Shown: positions 16,091-27,881, counted from the first letter of the stretch. The stretch is 64,000 nt of DNA from Streptomyces hayashii (GCF_024539815.1 NZ_JAHHIU010000096.1:1-64000), one strand, 5' to 3'. Notes: generated by a model from the sequence alone, not told the origin. Translations and numbers: made by a program.

Positions 16091-16456
16091 CTACTCCCGG
16101 GACAGGACCACGGCGGTGCCGTAGGCGCACACCTCGGTGCCCACGTCGGCGGCCTCCGTCACGTCGAAGCGGAACATCAGCACGCCGTTGGCTCCCCGCG
16201 CGCGGGCCTGCTCGACCAGTCGTTCCATCGCCTGGTTGCGGGTCTCCACCAGGGTCTTCGTCAGACCCTTGAGCTCACCGCCGATCATCGACTTCAGGCC
16301 CGCGCCGATCTGACTGCCCAGATGCCGTGAGCGCACCGTCAGCCCGAAGACCTCGCCGATGACCTGCTGCACCCGGAATCCGGGCACGTCGTTCGTGGTG
16401 ACGACCAGCACGTCCGACTGGGGGCCCTGCCCGCCGCCGTAATCCTCGATACCCAT
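16091..16456 (-). CDS. YbjQ/UPF0145 family protein
   Basis: A 121-residue protein whose features (VLVVTTNDVPGFRVQQVIGEVFG, then a helix, then ARARGANGVLMFRFDV and EVCAYGTAVVL) match the YbjQ/UPF0145 family, whose known structures form ring-like oligomers of unknown function, possibly metal- or heavy-metal-linked. The start ATG at 16456 has no strong ribosome-binding site. It is convergent with tipA and divergent from the DedA gene. No role can be assigned. Confidence 0.88.
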   Translation of the reverse strand: MGIEDYGGGQGPQSDVLVVTTNDVPGFRVQQVIGEVFGLTVRSRHLGSQIGAGLKSMIGGELKGLTKTLVETRNQAMERLVEQARARGANGVLMFRFDVTEAADVGTEVCAYGTAVVLSRE

Positions 16457-16598
16457 GGCTCACAGCTTCGCCGCAGCGGGCGCACAGCGCATCCCGGAGA
16501 CCTCCGTGGAACCTGGGGCCGGCGCATTGCGTTGATAGCTTTGTGCGGCTGCACCATGGACGCTGTACGTTCCCCCCACCCGTCAGGAGCCCGGAAGC

Positions 16599-17690
16599 GT
16601 GACGACGATCGCCCTCGGACCGAGCTGGCTGGACCCCGACTATCTGCTCGACACCTTCGGCATCTGGGGTCTGCTGCTCATCGTCTTCGCGGAGTCCGGC
16701 CTGCTGATCGGGTTCTTCCTGCCCGGTGACTCCCTGCTGTTCACCGCCGGTCTGCTGATCACGTCCAACCAGCTGGACTTCCCGCTGTGGGGCGCGGTCG
16801 CGTTGATCTGCATCGCCGCGATCCTGGGCGACCAGGCGGGTTACATGTTCGGCAAGAAGGTCGGACCGTCGCTCTTCAACCGGCCGGACTCCCGGCTCTT
16901 CAAACAGGAGAACGTCAACAACGCGCACGAGTTCTTCGAGAAGCACGGCCCGAAATCCCTGATCCTGGCCCGCTTCGTGCCCATCGTGCGCACCTTCACG
17001 CCGATCATCGCCGGCGTCAGCGGCATGCGGTACCGCTCCTTCCTGACCTTCAACGTCATCGGCGGCGTCCTGTGGGGCGCGGGCGTCACCCTGCTCGGCT
17101 CCTGGCTGGGCAACATCGGCTTCGTCAAGAAGAACATCGAAGCGATGCTCATCCTGATCGTCCTGCTCTCCGTGGTCCCGATCGTCATCGAGTTCATGAG
17201 GGCCCGCTCCAAGTCCGGGAAGAGCGCGTCGCAGGCCTCGCCGCAGGCCCCTGAGCAGCCCCGGCGCCAGCAGCAGCCCCCGGTCATGGACGACGCGACG
17301 ACCCAGCTCCGTCGGATCGACCAGCACGACCAGCAGTACCCGTACGGCAACCAGGGACAGCAGAACCAGGGAGAGCAGAATTACGGCCACCACTACGGCC
17401 AGGACCACGGCCAGAACCAAGGCCAGAGCCACGGCCAGGATTTCGGCCACCAGGGCCGACAGGACGACTACTACGGCGCGCAGCAGTACCCGCAACAGCA
17501 GCAGCACCCGCAGCAGCACGCGCAGCAGCAGTACCCGCAGCAGCAGCCGTACCCGCAGCGGCAGCGGCACACCCAGGACGACTGGCCGCAGCAGCAACAA
17601 CCGCAGCAGCCGCAGCCGCAGGAACAGCCCTACGGGGCTCAGCCCAACGGCCACAACGGCCAGTACCCCTACGGCGAGCAGGGCTACTAG
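16599..17690 (+). CDS. DedA-family membrane protein with Gln-rich tail
   Basis: A 363-residue protein. Residues 1-205 are a DedA (SNARE-associated/VTT) domain: GIWGLLLIVFAESGLLIGFFLPGD, the conserved FGKKVGPSLF region, and ARFVPIVRTFTPIIAGVSGM with the key Arg residues. DedA proteins act as lipid flippases (undecaprenyl phosphate, PE) or support proton-motive homeostasis. Residues 215-363 are very unusual: Gln/His/Tyr/Asn/Gly-rich, with QQYPQQQ and GQDHGQNQGQ type repeats and few hydrophobics, presumably disordered and cytoplasmic. The GTG at 16599 has AGGAG 9 nt upstream. Single-gene transcript. Confidence 0.9.
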   Translation: MTTIALGPSWLDPDYLLDTFGIWGLLLIVFAESGLLIGFFLPGDSLLFTAGLLITSNQLDFPLWGAVALICIAAILGDQAGYMFGKKVGPSLFNRPDSRLFKQENVNNAHEFFEKHGPKSLILARFVPIVRTFTPIIAGVSGMRYRSFLTFNVIGGVLWGAGVTLLGSWLGNIGFVKKNIEAMLILIVLLSVVPIVIEFMRARSKSGKSASQASPQAPEQPRRQQQPPVMDDATTQLRRIDQHDQQYPYGNQGQQNQGEQNYGHHYGQDHGQNQGQSHGQDFGHQGRQDDYYGAQQYPQQQQHPQQHAQQQYPQQQPYPQRQRHTQDDWPQQQQPQQPQPQEQPYGAQPNGHNGQYPYGEQGY

Positions 17691-17714
17691 AAGCGGCGCG
17701 AAGGGAGGCGGGGT

Positions 17715-19379
17715 TCAGAAACCCCTCGTCCGCTTGGCGGCCCGTCGCTTCTCCAGGGAGCCGATCCGCAGGAACATCCGGGACACCTCGGACCCCAGGT
17801 TCACCCCGATCGCGATGGCCATCGCCAGCGCCGCCGCCTTGGTGATCGACACCAGCCCCGCGTCCACCTTGCTCTGTGCGATGGCCAGCAGCCCGAAGTA
17901 GGTCGCCGAACCCGGCAGCAGGGGCCCGATCGCGGCCGTCGTGTACGGCAGCGCGGAGGCGAACCGGTAGCGCGCCAGCAACTGCCCGAACAGGCCGACC
18001 ACCCCCGCCGCGACGGCCGTGGACGCGACCGGCGAGATGTCGCCGGTGTAGCGCATCGCGCCGTACACCGACCAGGCGACGCCGCCGTTGAGGGTCACGG
18101 CGACCACGGTGGACCGTTCCTGCTGCAACAGCACGGCGAACGTCAGGGACAGCAGCATCGACGCGCCGATCTGCCACAGCGGCCGCTTCGTGACGCCCAG
18201 GGCGGCCTCGGGATTGAGATGCGCGCCGAGCTGCACCCCGACGTAGAGCATCACCAGCACTCCCGCCACGATGCCCACGAAGAAGTACATGACCTCCAGC
18301 AGGCGCGCGGCCGCGGTGATGTAGAAGCCGGTCAGACCGTCCTGGACGCCCGCCACCAACGCCCGCCCGGGCAGCAGCGCGAACAGGCCACCCGTGATGA
18401 CCGCGGACGCCTTCACATCGACGTGCGACAGCGTCAGCGCGACGCCGATCGCGGCCGGAGGCATCGCGGCGACCAGGAACTGGTAGAACTCCGGCAGTCC
18501 GCGCCCCGCGCACAGCCACGCCAGCCGGTCGCCGAACATCGCGCCGAGCATGGCCGCCACGAACACGACCAGATCACCGCCGACCAGCACCGAGGCCGCG
18601 CCCGCGAGCAGTCCGCTCGCCGAGGTGAGCACCCAGGTCGGGTAGGGGTGCCGGTTACGGCGCATCTCCGCGAGCCGCCGATAGGCCTCTTCCAGAGAGA
18701 GATGGCTCTCCGGGTCGCTCAGGTCGTCCACGAGCCGGAAGACGGCCGCCAGACGCGTGTAGTCGGTGCCCCGGCGGCGCACCGTCCGCGACGCCGTCAC
18801 CGGGTCCTCCACCAGGGAGGGCTGGTACGAGATCGACAGCAGGGTGAAGGTGACGTTGGGCTCGCAGCGGTCGAGTCCGTAGGAGCGGCACACCGCGAAC
18901 ATCGCGGCCTCCACGTCCTCGGCGCCCTCCCCGCCGGCCAGCAGCAACTCGCCGATGCGCAGCGTCAGGTCGAGCACCCTGGGGACGGCCGGCCCTTCCT
19001 CCTCCGCCGTCTTCGGTCCCTGCTCCGGCGCGGGCCGTTCGGCCACCGGCATGCGCAGCATGGTGCGCATCCGGTCCTGCCACGGCAGGTCCTTGATCAG
19101 GCTCACCACCGGGACGCCGCCGGCCGGCGTGAAGGCGACCGGGGCCTGCCGGGCGCTGTACGTGCTCGGCGGACTGAACGCCGACCCCTCGCTCTCCGGG
19201 GCGGCCGACTGGACCACGTCCAGCCCCGCCGGGACGGCGAACTCCGACGTGGTCTCCGGCTCGTCCCCGGGTCTGGCGACGGCCAGCCCCGCCGGGATCG
19301 CGAATTCGGACGTGATCTCGGGGTCGAAGCCACCCCTCGCCTCGTCCGACTGCGGTTTGCGGTCCTCCGCCTCCGACAC
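17715..19379 (-). CDS. ThrE-type threonine/serine exporter
   Basis: The 554-residue protein has a soluble N-terminal region (residues 1-135, disordered, including a duplicated TSEFA(I/V)PAGL segment), a DUF1212 domain (LTLRIGELLLAGGEGAEDVEAAM, typical of ThrE N-terminal domains) and about ten transmembrane helices including a second small DUF3815-like half (AVGLL-type segments, LPYTTAAIGPLLPGSATYFG). ThrE of Corynebacterium exports threonine and serine using the proton gradient; the same reaction is likely. GTG at 19379 has GGGAG 9 nt upstream. The preceding gene on this strand (ppa) has its own terminator. Confidence 0.88.
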   Translation of the reverse strand: MSEAEDRKPQSDEARGGFDPEITSEFAIPAGLAVARPGDEPETTSEFAVPAGLDVVQSAAPESEGSAFSPPSTYSARQAPVAFTPAGGVPVVSLIKDLPWQDRMRTMLRMPVAERPAPEQGPKTAEEEGPAVPRVLDLTLRIGELLLAGGEGAEDVEAAMFAVCRSYGLDRCEPNVTFTLLSISYQPSLVEDPVTASRTVRRRGTDYTRLAAVFRLVDDLSDPESHLSLEEAYRRLAEMRRNRHPYPTWVLTSASGLLAGAASVLVGGDLVVFVAAMLGAMFGDRLAWLCAGRGLPEFYQFLVAAMPPAAIGVALTLSHVDVKASAVITGGLFALLPGRALVAGVQDGLTGFYITAAARLLEVMYFFVGIVAGVLVMLYVGVQLGAHLNPEAALGVTKRPLWQIGASMLLSLTFAVLLQQERSTVVAVTLNGGVAWSVYGAMRYTGDISPVASTAVAAGVVGLFGQLLARYRFASALPYTTAAIGPLLPGSATYFGLLAIAQSKVDAGLVSITKAAALAMAIAIGVNLGSEVSRMFLRIGSLEKRRAAKRTRGF

Positions 19380-19439
19380 TCAGCAACGCTCCCTGGAACG
19401 ACACCTTCCGTTGGCCTCAGTATGCGCACAGACACGCGA

Positions 19440-19469
19440 AAGGGCCGCACGCGCATGCGTGCAGCCCTT
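19440..19469 (-). terminator. hairpin terminator after ppa
   Basis: AAGGGC-C-GCACGC, loop GCAT, GCGTGC-A-GCCCTT: 12 paired positions around one mismatch. It lies 38 nt beyond the ppa stop and before the ThrE start. No long T tract, as is common in Streptomyces. Confidence 0.75.
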
Positions 19470-19506
19470 CACCTACCTTCGCGCAGGCGTTTTACACCGC
19501 GAATCC

Positions 19507-19998
19507 TCAGTGACCGCCCTGGTCCTTGAAGCGCTTGTAGGACCGCTCGATCTCGGCCTCGGCGTCGGTGCGCCCGACCCAGTCGGCGCCCTCGACGGAC
19601 TTGCCCGGCTCCAGGTCCTTGTAGACCTCGAAGAAGTGCTGGATCTCCAGGCGGTCGAACTCCGACACGTGGTGGATGTCGCGCAGGTGCTCCACGCGCG
19701 GGTCGGTCGACGGGACGCAGAGCAGCTTGTCGTCGCCGCCGGCCTCGTCGGTCATCCGGAACATGCCGATCGCGCGGCAGCGGATGAGGCAGCCCGGGAA
19801 GGTCGGCTCGTCCAGGATGACCAGCGCGTCCAGCGGGTCGCCGTCCTCGCCGAGAGTGTTCTCGACGAAGCCGTAGTCGGTCGGGTAGGCGGTCGAGGTG
19901 AAGAGTCGACGGTCCAGGCGGATCCGACCGGTCTCGTGGTCCACCTCGTACTTGTTCCGCGAACCCTTCGGGATCTCGATCGTGACGTCGAACTCCAC
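19507..19998 (-). CDS. ppa: inorganic pyrophosphatase (family I)
   Basis: The 163-residue soluble enzyme hydrolyses pyrophosphate to phosphate, pulling biosynthetic reactions forward. Signatures: [19 protein letters not shown], the metal-binding [10 protein letters not shown] (three Asp residues), and [11 protein letters not shown]. Length equals the short family I bacterial enzymes. I choose the GTG at 19998 ([12 protein letters not shown]) because GGAGGAG sits 5-6 nt upstream; the frame opens at 20022, but that start would include the ribosome-binding site itself. It is divergent from the carboxypeptidase gene and ends in a hairpin. Confidence 0.96.
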   Translation of the reverse strand: MEFDVTIEIPKGSRNKYEVDHETGRIRLDRRLFTSTAYPTDYGFVENTLGEDGDPLDALVILDEPTFPGCLIRCRAIGMFRMTDEAGGDDKLLCVPSTDPRVEHLRDIHHVSEFDRLEIQHFFEVYKDLEPGKSVEGADWVGRTDAEAEIERSYKRFKDQGGH

Positions 19999-20083
19999 CG
20001 GTGGCTCCTCCATGATCAACACATAGTTCTGGTGGTTAAGTGTCCCTCACGCAGGTGTGTGATCGCGAAAGGGGCTGGTGTTC

Positions 20084-21748
20084 GTGCCAGAGCTGAGGCC
20101 TTGGCGGACCGCGAGACCGCATGTGGTGCGGGTCGCGGACGCCGTACGACCGCGCCTGGCACGGGCCGCAGGAATCCTACGGCCCCGCCTCGCGCACCTT
20201 GCCGCGACCGCGAAGCCGCAGGCCGCGCGACTCGCGCAGGCGGTGCGACCGCAGCTCGCGCGGATCACGAAGGCCGGTCCGAACGCCAGGTCCTGGCAGT
20301 ACACCGCGGGTGCGGCGACCGCCGGGCTGGCCCTGACCGCCGTCGTGGTGACCGCCGCCGGACCCTGGGACTCCAGCGGTCAGCGTACGGCCGAGCGGGA
20401 CCGGGTCGCCGCCCTGGAACGAACGGGTGGCACAGATCACGGCCGCCCGGACGATTCGTCCGGTACGTCCGACACGGCGGCCGGAGCGCCCCGGCCCGCG
20501 CCCAGCGCCGCCTCCGTCCTCACCGGCCTCGGCGGCGGAGGGGGAGGCGGCGACACCGTGAAGTCCGCTCCCGACGCCCTCCCGACCGGGACGGGTCTCA
20601 CGGGCGTCCTGGGCCCGCTCCTGGGCGATCCGGCCCTCGGCGCGCAGCACACCGCCTCGGTCGTCGACGTCGCCACCGGAAAGCGCCTCTACGGGGCGGG
20701 GGCCGGCCAGGCGCTCACCCCGGCCTCCACCACGAAGATCGCCACCGCGGTCGCCGCGCTCTCCGCGATGGGCGGCGAGCACCGCTTCACCACCCGTGCC
20801 GTGCTGGAACCGGACACCAAGGAGCTCGTCCTCGTCGGGGGCGGCGACCCCACCCTCACGGCCCGCGCGAACGCCGGCGGGTGGGCGAGCCTGCGCACCC
20901 TCGCCACCTCCGCCGCCGCCGCCCTCAAGAAGCGCGGACTCACCCACGTGACGCTCTCGTACGACACGACCCTGTACGCCGGCACGCGGGTTCACCCCAT
21001 CGGGGTCAACCCCAACCTCGCCGCCGTCACCGCCCTGAGCGCCGACGAGGGCCGCACCGACCTCTCCGACAGGGGTCCGGCGGCCCGCGTGAGCGACCCG
21101 GCCGCCGACGCGACCGCCGCCTTCGCGAAGTTCCTCCAGGCCGCCGGCGTCGGGACCACGTCCCCCGGCCCCTCCAAGGCCACCACCCGCGCGCAGAGCC
21201 TCGCGACGGTCTCCTCGCCCCCGCTGTCCACCCTGGTCGAGCGGATGCTCACCAACAGCGACAACGACATCGCCGAGGCCCTCGCCCGCCAGACCGCCGT
21301 CGCCACCGGCGTCCGCGCCGACTTCGCCGGCGCCGGCAAGGCGGTCCAGGCCCAGTTGAAGAAGCTCGGACTGCCCGTGGCCGGCGCCCGTTTCAAGGAC
21401 GGCAGCGGCCTCGACCGCCAGGACCGGCTCACCGCGGACCTGCTGACGGCCCTGCTGGTCAAGGCCGGCGACCCCCGCCGCCCCGACCTGCGCCCCGTCC
21501 TCACCGGCCTTCCGGTCGCAGGCTTCACCGGCACCCTCACCAGCCGCTACGCCGATGGCGCGGCCGGTGTCGTCCGCGCCAAGACCGGCACCCTGACCGG
21601 CGTCAACACCCTCGCCGGCACCGTCGTCGACCAGGACGGCCGGCTGCTCGCCTTCGCCCTCATGGCCGCCGGCACGACGGACCCGGCGGCGGCCCAGGCG
21701 GCGCTGGACAGGGCGGCGACGGCGCTGGCCGGGTGCGGCTGCCGCTGA
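20084..21748 (+). CDS. dacB: D-alanyl-D-alanine carboxypeptidase (PBP4, S13 family)
   Basis: The 554-residue protein has an N-terminal cytoplasmic region, one membrane segment (about residues 73-93), a Pro/Ser/Gly linker, and an extracellular S13 peptidase domain. Active-site motifs are complete: STTK at 215-218, SDN at 392-394, KTG at 500-502. It trims or cleaves peptidoglycan peptide stems. The cytoplasmic part shows five tandem 11-residue repeats at residues 11-65, starting RPHVVRVADAV and ending RPQLARITKAG, basic and Ala/Leu-rich. I start at the GTG at 20084, with GGGG 9 nt upstream; a GTG at 20078 is too close to it. Confidence 0.93.
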   Translation: MPELRPWRTARPHVVRVADAVRPRLARAAGILRPRLAHLAATAKPQAARLAQAVRPQLARITKAGPNARSWQYTAGAATAGLALTAVVVTAAGPWDSSGQRTAERDRVAALERTGGTDHGRPDDSSGTSDTAAGAPRPAPSAASVLTGLGGGGGGGDTVKSAPDALPTGTGLTGVLGPLLGDPALGAQHTASVVDVATGKRLYGAGAGQALTPASTTKIATAVAALSAMGGEHRFTTRAVLEPDTKELVLVGGGDPTLTARANAGGWASLRTLATSAAAALKKRGLTHVTLSYDTTLYAGTRVHPIGVNPNLAAVTALSADEGRTDLSDRGPAARVSDPAADATAAFAKFLQAAGVGTTSPGPSKATTRAQSLATVSSPPLSTLVERMLTNSDNDIAEALARQTAVATGVRADFAGAGKAVQAQLKKLGLPVAGARFKDGSGLDRQDRLTADLLTALLVKAGDPRRPDLRPVLTGLPVAGFTGTLTSRYADGAAGVVRAKTGTLTGVNTLAGTVVDQDGRLLAFALMAAGTTDPAAAQAALDRAATALAGCGCR

Positions 21749-21860
21749 GCCCTGCCGCCCCCGAGCCGCCCCCGAGCCGCCCCCGGACCCGACCCTGACA
21801 TCTCCCTGACCGGCCTCCCACGGCCTGCCCTCCAAGGCGGCGCTCACGTACGGTTGACGC

Positions 21861-22994
21861 ATGACGAGCATCGGTGGCGCTGCCTCATCAGGGATGGTCG
21901 ACTGGAATCTCGCGGTGGCGACCGCGACCCGGCTCGTGCGGCCGGGACCGGAGGTCAGCCGCGACGAAGCGCGTGCCGTCGTCGCGGAACTGCGCCGACA
22001 CGCCAAGGCCTCGGAGCAACACGTCCGGGGCTTCACTCGTATGGGCACCGAGGACATCCACGACACGCCCATCCTCGTCGTCGACCGTCCGGGCTGGGTG
22101 CGGGCGAACGTCGCGGGTTTCCGGGAGATCCTCAAACCGCTCCTGGAGAAAATGCAGGAACGGCGCGGCAACACCCCCGGCGGCGCGGTCCTCGGCGCGG
22201 TCGGCGGCAAGGTCACCGGCGTCGAACTCGGCATGCTGCTGTCCTTCCTGTCGTCCCGCGTCCTCGGCCAGTACGAGACCTTCGCCCCCGCCACCCGCGA
22301 ACTCCCGGCCGGCGCCAACGGGGGCGGCCGCCTGCTGCTCGTCGCGCCGAACATCGTCCATGTGGAACGCGAACTCGACGTGGATCCGCACGACTTCCGC
22401 CTCTGGGTCTGCCTCCACGAGGAGACGCATCGCACGCAGTTCTCCGCCGTGCCCTGGCTGCGCGACCACCTGGAGGGCGAGATCCAGTCGTTCCTGGGTG
22501 AGACCGACGTCGACCCCATGACCTTCCTGGAACGCGTCCGCGAAGCCGCCCAGTCCCTCGCCGGCGGCCGCCCCGAGGGCGAGGAGGACGACGGCGGCCG
22601 CTCCCTGGTGGAACTCGTGCAGACGCCCGCCCAGCGCGAGATCCTCGCGCGCCTCACCGCCGTGATGTCCCTCCTGGAGGGCCACGCGGACTTCGTCATG
22701 GACGGCGTGGGCCCCGAAGTCGTGGCGACCGTCGCCGAGATCCGCGAGAAGTTCCAGCAACGCCGCGCCAAGGGCGCCTCCCGGCTCGACATCGCCCTGC
22801 GCAGGCTGCTCGGCCTGGACGCCAAGCTCAAGCAGTACCGGGACGGCGAACGCTTCGTGCGGGCCGTCGTCGACGAGGTCGGCATGGACGGCTTCAACCG
22901 CGTGTGGACCTCTCCGAACACACTTCCGACCAAGGCCGAGATCGCCAAACCCGCGGAGTGGGTCGCGCGAGTGCACCGCAAGGCCGAGTCCTGA
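21861..22994 (+). CDS. zinc-dependent metalloprotease (DUF2342/zincin_2)
   Basis: A 377-residue protein of the actinobacterial family sometimes called coenzyme F420 biosynthesis-associated protein. The zincin motif is HEETH with zinc ligands H186 and H190 (LHEETHRTQF), and a downstream Glu in LEGHADFVMDGVG is a candidate third ligand. It begins MVDWNLAVATATRLV after a short N terminus. The start looks leaderless: TACGGT lies 6 nt before the ATG. Immediately upstream is the carboxypeptidase gene, downstream tilS; the synteny dacB-zincin-tilS-hpt-ftsH is widely kept in actinobacteria. Substrate unknown. Confidence 0.9.
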   Translation: MTSIGGAASSGMVDWNLAVATATRLVRPGPEVSRDEARAVVAELRRHAKASEQHVRGFTRMGTEDIHDTPILVVDRPGWVRANVAGFREILKPLLEKMQERRGNTPGGAVLGAVGGKVTGVELGMLLSFLSSRVLGQYETFAPATRELPAGANGGGRLLLVAPNIVHVERELDVDPHDFRLWVCLHEETHRTQFSAVPWLRDHLEGEIQSFLGETDVDPMTFLERVREAAQSLAGGRPEGEEDDGGRSLVELVQTPAQREILARLTAVMSLLEGHADFVMDGVGPEVVATVAEIREKFQQRRAKGASRLDIALRRLLGLDAKLKQYRDGERFVRAVVDEVGMDGFNRVWTSPNTLPTKAEIAKPAEWVARVHRKAES

Positions 22995-23186
22995 ACCGCC
23001 GGAACGGGCGGGAACCGAATCAGGCCGCCGGCAGGAGAACGCCTCCGCAATCACCCGTCCGAGGGACCGTGGGCCCTGGGTAGGCGTGCAATGCTCAGGG
23101 AACGGCCCGGTTCTGTCACCATCTACACACTCTGAGTGACCGAACCTCGGGCTAACCCCCGAAAACTTCATGAAGGGAACCGGACA

Positions 23187-24218
23187 ATGGGTCCCCATCC
23201 TGCGGTCGCGGCGATACGCCTGGCGGTCCGCCGCGTACTTCACGACATCCTCAACGACCACCCCGCCCCCGAAGCGAACCCGCACGAGCGCCCGACACCG
23301 CCGCTCGTGCTCGTGGCGTGCTCCGGCGGCGCCGACTCCATGGCGCTCGCCTCCGCCCTCGCCTTCGAGGCCCCCCGGCTCGGCGTCCGCGCCGGCGGCG
23401 TCACCGTCGACCACGGTCTGCAACCCGGCTCCGACCTGCGTGCCGCCGAAGTCGTCCTGCGGCTGCGCGAACTCGGCCTCGACCCCGTCGACTCCACCGC
23501 CGTGGCCGTCGGCCGCGAGGGCGGCCCCGAAGCCGCCGCCCGCGACGCGCGCTACGCAGCCCTCGACGCGGCCGCCGAAGCCCACGGCGCCACCGCCGTC
23601 CTGCTCGGCCACACCCGCGACGACCAGGCCGAGACCGTCCTGCTCGGCCTCGCCCGCGGCTCCGGCATCCGCTCCCTGTCCGGAATGGCCGCCGTCTCCG
23701 GGCGACCGGGCGCCGCCCGCCGCTACCGCCGCCCCTTCCTGCACCTGGACCGGCAGACCGCCCGCAAGGCCTGCATGGTCCAGTCCCTGCCCGTCTGGGA
23801 CGACCCTCACAACGCCGATCCGGCCTACACGCGCTCCCGGCTCCGCCACGAGGGCCTGCCCGCCCTGGAGAAGGCCCTCGGCAAGGGCGTCGTCGAAGCC
23901 CTCGCCCGCACGGCCCAGCTCTCCCGCGACGACGCCGACGCCCTCGACGCCTGGGCCGGCCAGGCCGAGTCCTCCGTACGCGACGCGGCCGGCCTCCTGG
24001 AGTGCGCCAAGCTCTACGCCCTGCCGCCCGCCGTACGCCGCCGGATCCTGCGCCGCGCCGCGATCGAGGCGGGCGCTCCCGCCGGTTCGCTCTTCGCCCG
24101 GCACATCGAAGAGGTCGACCGGCTGATCACCGGCTGGCGCGGCCAGGGGGTCATCAATCTCCCGGGCAAAGTCGTCGCTCAGCGCCAGGGTGGCAGACTG
24201 GTGATTCGGCAAGGCTGA
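23187..24218 (+). CDS. tilS: tRNA(Ile)-lysidine synthetase
   Basis: The 343-residue enzyme attaches lysine to C34 of tRNA-Ile(CAU) using ATP, so that AUA is read as isoleucine. The N-terminal PP-loop [10 protein letters not shown] is clear, followed by [36 protein letters not shown] and the RRPFL region; a helical TilS domain and a short C-terminal domain follow. I prefer ATG 23187 (AAGGGAA 7 nt upstream) to the GTG at 23136, which adds a basic 17-residue extension. Hpt starts 72 nt after the stop, in the usual tilS-hpt order. Confidence 0.94.
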   Translation: MGPHPAVAAIRLAVRRVLHDILNDHPAPEANPHERPTPPLVLVACSGGADSMALASALAFEAPRLGVRAGGVTVDHGLQPGSDLRAAEVVLRLRELGLDPVDSTAVAVGREGGPEAAARDARYAALDAAAEAHGATAVLLGHTRDDQAETVLLGLARGSGIRSLSGMAAVSGRPGAARRYRRPFLHLDRQTARKACMVQSLPVWDDPHNADPAYTRSRLRHEGLPALEKALGKGVVEALARTAQLSRDDADALDAWAGQAESSVRDAAGLLECAKLYALPPAVRRRILRRAAIEAGAPAGSLFARHIEEVDRLITGWRGQGVINLPGKVVAQRQGGRLVIRQG

Positions 24219-24290
24219 ATCCGGGCCCTCCGGCAGGACCGCTTACGTGGTCGTGGGCGGTTCCGGCGGCCGGTGGGACAACCGAAAGTG

Positions 24291-24851
24291 ATGCGGGTGG
24301 ACGCGAAAGACATGGGCACCGACCTCAAAGAGGTGCTCATCACCAAGGAAGAGATCGACGCGAAGCTGGCTGGTCTGGCCGCGAAGATCGACGCGGAGTA
24401 CGCGGGCAAGGACCTGCTCATCGTCGGCGTCCTCAAGGGCGCGGTGATGGTCATGGCCGACCTCGCCCGGGCCCTGTCCACCCCTGTCACCATGGACTGG
24501 ATGGCCGTGTCGTCCTACGGCGCGGGCACCCAGTCCTCCGGAGTGGTGCGGATCCTCAAGGACCTCGACACCGACATCAAGGGCAAGCACGTCCTGATCG
24601 TCGAGGACATCATCGACTCCGGGCTGACCCTGTCCTGGCTGCTGTCCAACCTCGGCTCGCGCGAGCCCGCATCCCTCAAGGTGTGCACGCTGCTGCGCAA
24701 GCCCGAGGCCGCCAAGGTCGCCATCGACGTCGAGTGGGTCGGGTTCGACATCCCCAACGAGTTCGTCGTCGGCTACGGCCTGGACTACGCCGAGAAGTAC
24801 CGCAACCTCCCGTTCGTCGGTACGCTCGCGCCCCACGTCTACGGGGGCTGA
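24291..24851 (+). CDS. hpt: hypoxanthine-guanine phosphoribosyltransferase
   Basis: The 186-residue enzyme salvages hypoxanthine and guanine with PRPP. The PRPP loop is [17 protein letters not shown], and [18 protein letters not shown] and [18 protein letters not shown] are family signatures. Several in-frame starts lie close together: GTG at 24273 and 24288, ATG at 24291, GTG at 24297. I take 24291 ([12 protein letters not shown]), which gives the usual length; the ribosome-binding site is weak for all. Gene order tilS-hpt-ftsH is conserved in Gram-positives. Confidence 0.93.
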   Translation: MRVDAKDMGTDLKEVLITKEEIDAKLAGLAAKIDAEYAGKDLLIVGVLKGAVMVMADLARALSTPVTMDWMAVSSYGAGTQSSGVVRILKDLDTDIKGKHVLIVEDIIDSGLTLSWLLSNLGSREPASLKVCTLLRKPEAAKVAIDVEWVGFDIPNEFVVGYGLDYAEKYRNLPFVGTLAPHVYGG

Positions 24852-25037
24852 AACCCGAAGGGCGCAAGCCCCTTGGGAAGATCGGGAACCCCGGCGGGCC
24901 TCGCGCCGTTGGAGCATGCAGACGGGTGCGCCAGCCGTTCCGTGCGGCTTTGCGTGACGAAGCTGGGGTACCGTCAGAAGAACTGTCTTATCAAACTCAC
25001 TATGGCAGGAGGGACGGGGCGACACCGCTCCGTATGG

Positions 25038-27077
<2,040 letters not shown>

Positions 27078-27114
27078 TCCCGGCTCCGGTAGGCCCCACC
27101 AGGCCCGGAATGGA

Positions 27115-27152
27115 TGCCGCGCCCCCCAGGTTCTAGCCTGGGGGGCGCGGCA
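27115..27152 (+). terminator. strong hairpin after ftsH
   Basis: A 16-bp perfect stem: TGCCGCGCCCCCCAGG, loop TTCTAG, CCTGGGGGGCGCGGCA. It lies between the ftsH stop and folE and should separate the two transcripts, although no T tract follows. Confidence 0.85.
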
Positions 27153-27231
27153 TTCTCCGTATGACCGATTTCGTAGGCTCGCAGACGAGGTGTGTATCCA
27201 CCCACGCGACCCGCACAGGAACGAGGCCCTC

Positions 27232-27837
27232 ATGACCGACCCCGTGACGCTGGACGGCAACGGCTCCATCGGTGAGTTCGACGAGAAGCGCGCCGAGAAC
27301 GCCGTACGCGAACTGCTGATCGCGGTCGGAGAGGACCCGGAGCGCGAGGGGCTGCGGGAGACGCCGGCACGGGTGGCGCGGGCCTACCGGGAGCTTCTGG
27401 CCGGCCTCACGCAGTCGCCCGAGGACGTCCTGACGACCACGTTCGATCTCGGTCACGACGAGATGGTGCTGGTCAAGGACATCGAGATCGTCTCTCTGTG
27501 CGAGCACCACATGCTGCCGTTCCACGGCGTCGCGCACGTGGGCTACATCCCCGCGGAGTCCGGCAAGATCACGGGTCTGTCCAAGCTGGCGCGGCTGGTC
27601 GAGGTGTTCGCGCGCCGCCTCCAGGTGCAGGAACGTCTCACCACGCAGGTGGCGGACTCCCTCATGCGCATCCTTGAGGCGCGCGGCGTCATCGTCGTCA
27701 TCGAGGCCGAACACATGTGCATGTCGGTGCGGGGGATCCGTAAGCCCGGTGCCAAGACCACGACGTCCGCGGTGCGGGGACAGCTCAGGGACGCCACGAC
27801 CCGGGCCGAGGCGATGAGCCTGATACTGGCGCGCTGA
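27232..27837 (+). CDS. folE: GTP cyclohydrolase I
   Basis: The 201-residue enzyme converts GTP to dihydroneopterin triphosphate, the first step of folate synthesis. Signatures: [20 protein letters not shown] (zinc ligands Cys and His), [23 protein letters not shown], and [16 protein letters not shown]. The ATG at 27232 has GAGG 5 nt upstream and gives the normal actinobacterial length. It is on the opposite strand to the other folate genes (folP, folB, folK at 28.4-31.3 kb), converging on them with DUF3180 between. Confidence 0.96.
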   Translation: MTDPVTLDGNGSIGEFDEKRAENAVRELLIAVGEDPEREGLRETPARVARAYRELLAGLTQSPEDVLTTTFDLGHDEMVLVKDIEIVSLCEHHMLPFHGVAHVGYIPAESGKITGLSKLARLVEVFARRLQVQERLTTQVADSLMRILEARGVIVVIEAEHMCMSVRGIRKPGAKTTTSAVRGQLRDATTRAEAMSLILAR

Positions 27838-27881
27838 CGTGCGCTGACGTGCCCTGAGGGGCTGGTGGCGGCGCGGCGGCG

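Noticed and set aside
20177-23050. 957-codon minus-strand frame across the carboxypeptidase and zincin genes
   Set aside because: Spans two real genes and their gap; composition is that of an antisense shadow.
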